Shown piece by piece: positions 48,189-48,510 of a stretch of DNA of 48,510 nucleotides. The notes under the pieces are model-generated. The model saw only the letters and a program-made list of their open reading frames with translations, was not told the DNA's origin and ran no database searches. A program made the position numbers and the translations under genes. Numbering within the stretch: position 1 is the first letter of the stretch; each line of letters begins with the position of its first letter. Location of the stretch: positions 159,698-208,207 of the forward strand of contig NW_003205331.1 of NCBI RefSeq assembly GCF_000006405.1. Reading direction: 5' to 3'. Origin of the DNA: Perkinsus marinus ATCC 50983. Its lineage: Eukaryota > Perkinsozoa > Perkinsida > Perkinsidae.

Positions 48189-48323
48189 GGAGTTTCACAA
48201 CCCGTTTTGCGTGAAGTGGCGTAAAACTCAGTGAAAAACGCGATATTCGCGGTGATATGCAGTAGTCGGGAAATATGTTTTTCACTAGTGTTTTTCATAT
48301 CACTAGGTGGTGAAACTCCATTA
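48189..48323 (+). mobile_element. Family B MITE-like element, near-consensus
   Basis: Full length: GGAGTTTCACAACCCG, GTGAAGTGGCGTAAAACTCA, ATATGCAGTAGTCGGGAAAT, TTTTTCACTAGTGTTTTTCA, GGTGGTGAAACTCC. A good reference copy for the family; the interior also contains the partly palindromic CGCGATATTCGCGG. Confidence 0.95.
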
Positions 48324-48510
48324 ATTAGATGTAGTCAGTATAAGGGTTCTGGCTGGTGATTTTCTCGTTCGGCCTCATATCTCAGTCGCGATTACGAATA
48401 TTATAGTTTCATTCTAGTATACAATGGCTAATCATCATATCTATGCTCTGTTGAAGCTTCAGCTCAAAACTCTCATTCGTTAACCAAAAACGCAGATTTT
48501 TTCAATTTTC

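Overview
The window looks like nuclear DNA of a single-celled eukaryote with compact, intron-rich genes. The gene content, 41-62 nt GT-AG introns, papain-family protease and many small repeats suggest an alveolate such as Perkinsus; this is an inference, since no rRNA or spliced-leader gene is present to fix the organism. There are two 100-N assembly gaps (10351-10450 and 38177-38276).

Layout. 1.1-2.8 kb (minus): a thermospermine/spermidine synthase gene. 2.9-8.7 kb: mostly unexplained DNA with a tRNA-derived SINE and one hypothetical reading frame. 8.7-16.0 kb: a cathepsin-L-like cysteine protease locus present twice at an offset of exactly 4668 bp; the first copy is cut by an assembly gap and a broken DIRS-like (tyrosine-recombinase) retroelement lies between the copies. 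16-19 kb: gene-poor, with a possible gag-like retroelement fragment. 19.0-24.0 kb (plus): a tight cluster of RNA-processing genes: U1 snRNP protein C, a GLE1-like mRNA export factor, an unassigned protein and LSM5. 24-36 kb: a few hypothetical genes, including a 387-codon frame on the minus strand and a set of minus-strand exons of unknown function. 36-38 kb (minus): a hypothetical gene with a three-copy repeat intron. 38.5-43.7 kb (minus): a large, well supported AtuA/DUF1446 family gene whose introns are full of repeats. 44-48.5 kb: small minus-strand genes and more repeats.

Main observation. A dispersed element of about 150-180 bp, here called family A, occurs about 20 times. Its ends are near-inverted (GTGTGGNGGAATAT) and both carry splice-site-like sequence. 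In at least nine introns whose boundaries are fixed by protein homology or by reading frame, one or more copies of the element make up most of the intron; in the single-copy cases in AtuA and GLE1 the intron is little more than the element. No copy lies in an exon. Ordinary introns in the same genes are mostly 41-62 nt, so intron length is bimodal. This is what is expected of introners, transposon-like elements that create introns. A second inverted-repeat element (family B, about 130 bp, ends TGGAGTTTCAC) sits in introns and intergenic DNA, is nested in one family A copy, and contributes the 3' splice site of one GLE1 intron. A third family (C) and a short GC-rich motif (TTTCGTGGCGCG) are also dispersed. 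Host functions cluster around RNA metabolism (U1-C, LSM5, GLE1) and small-molecule metabolism (polyamine synthase, AtuA).
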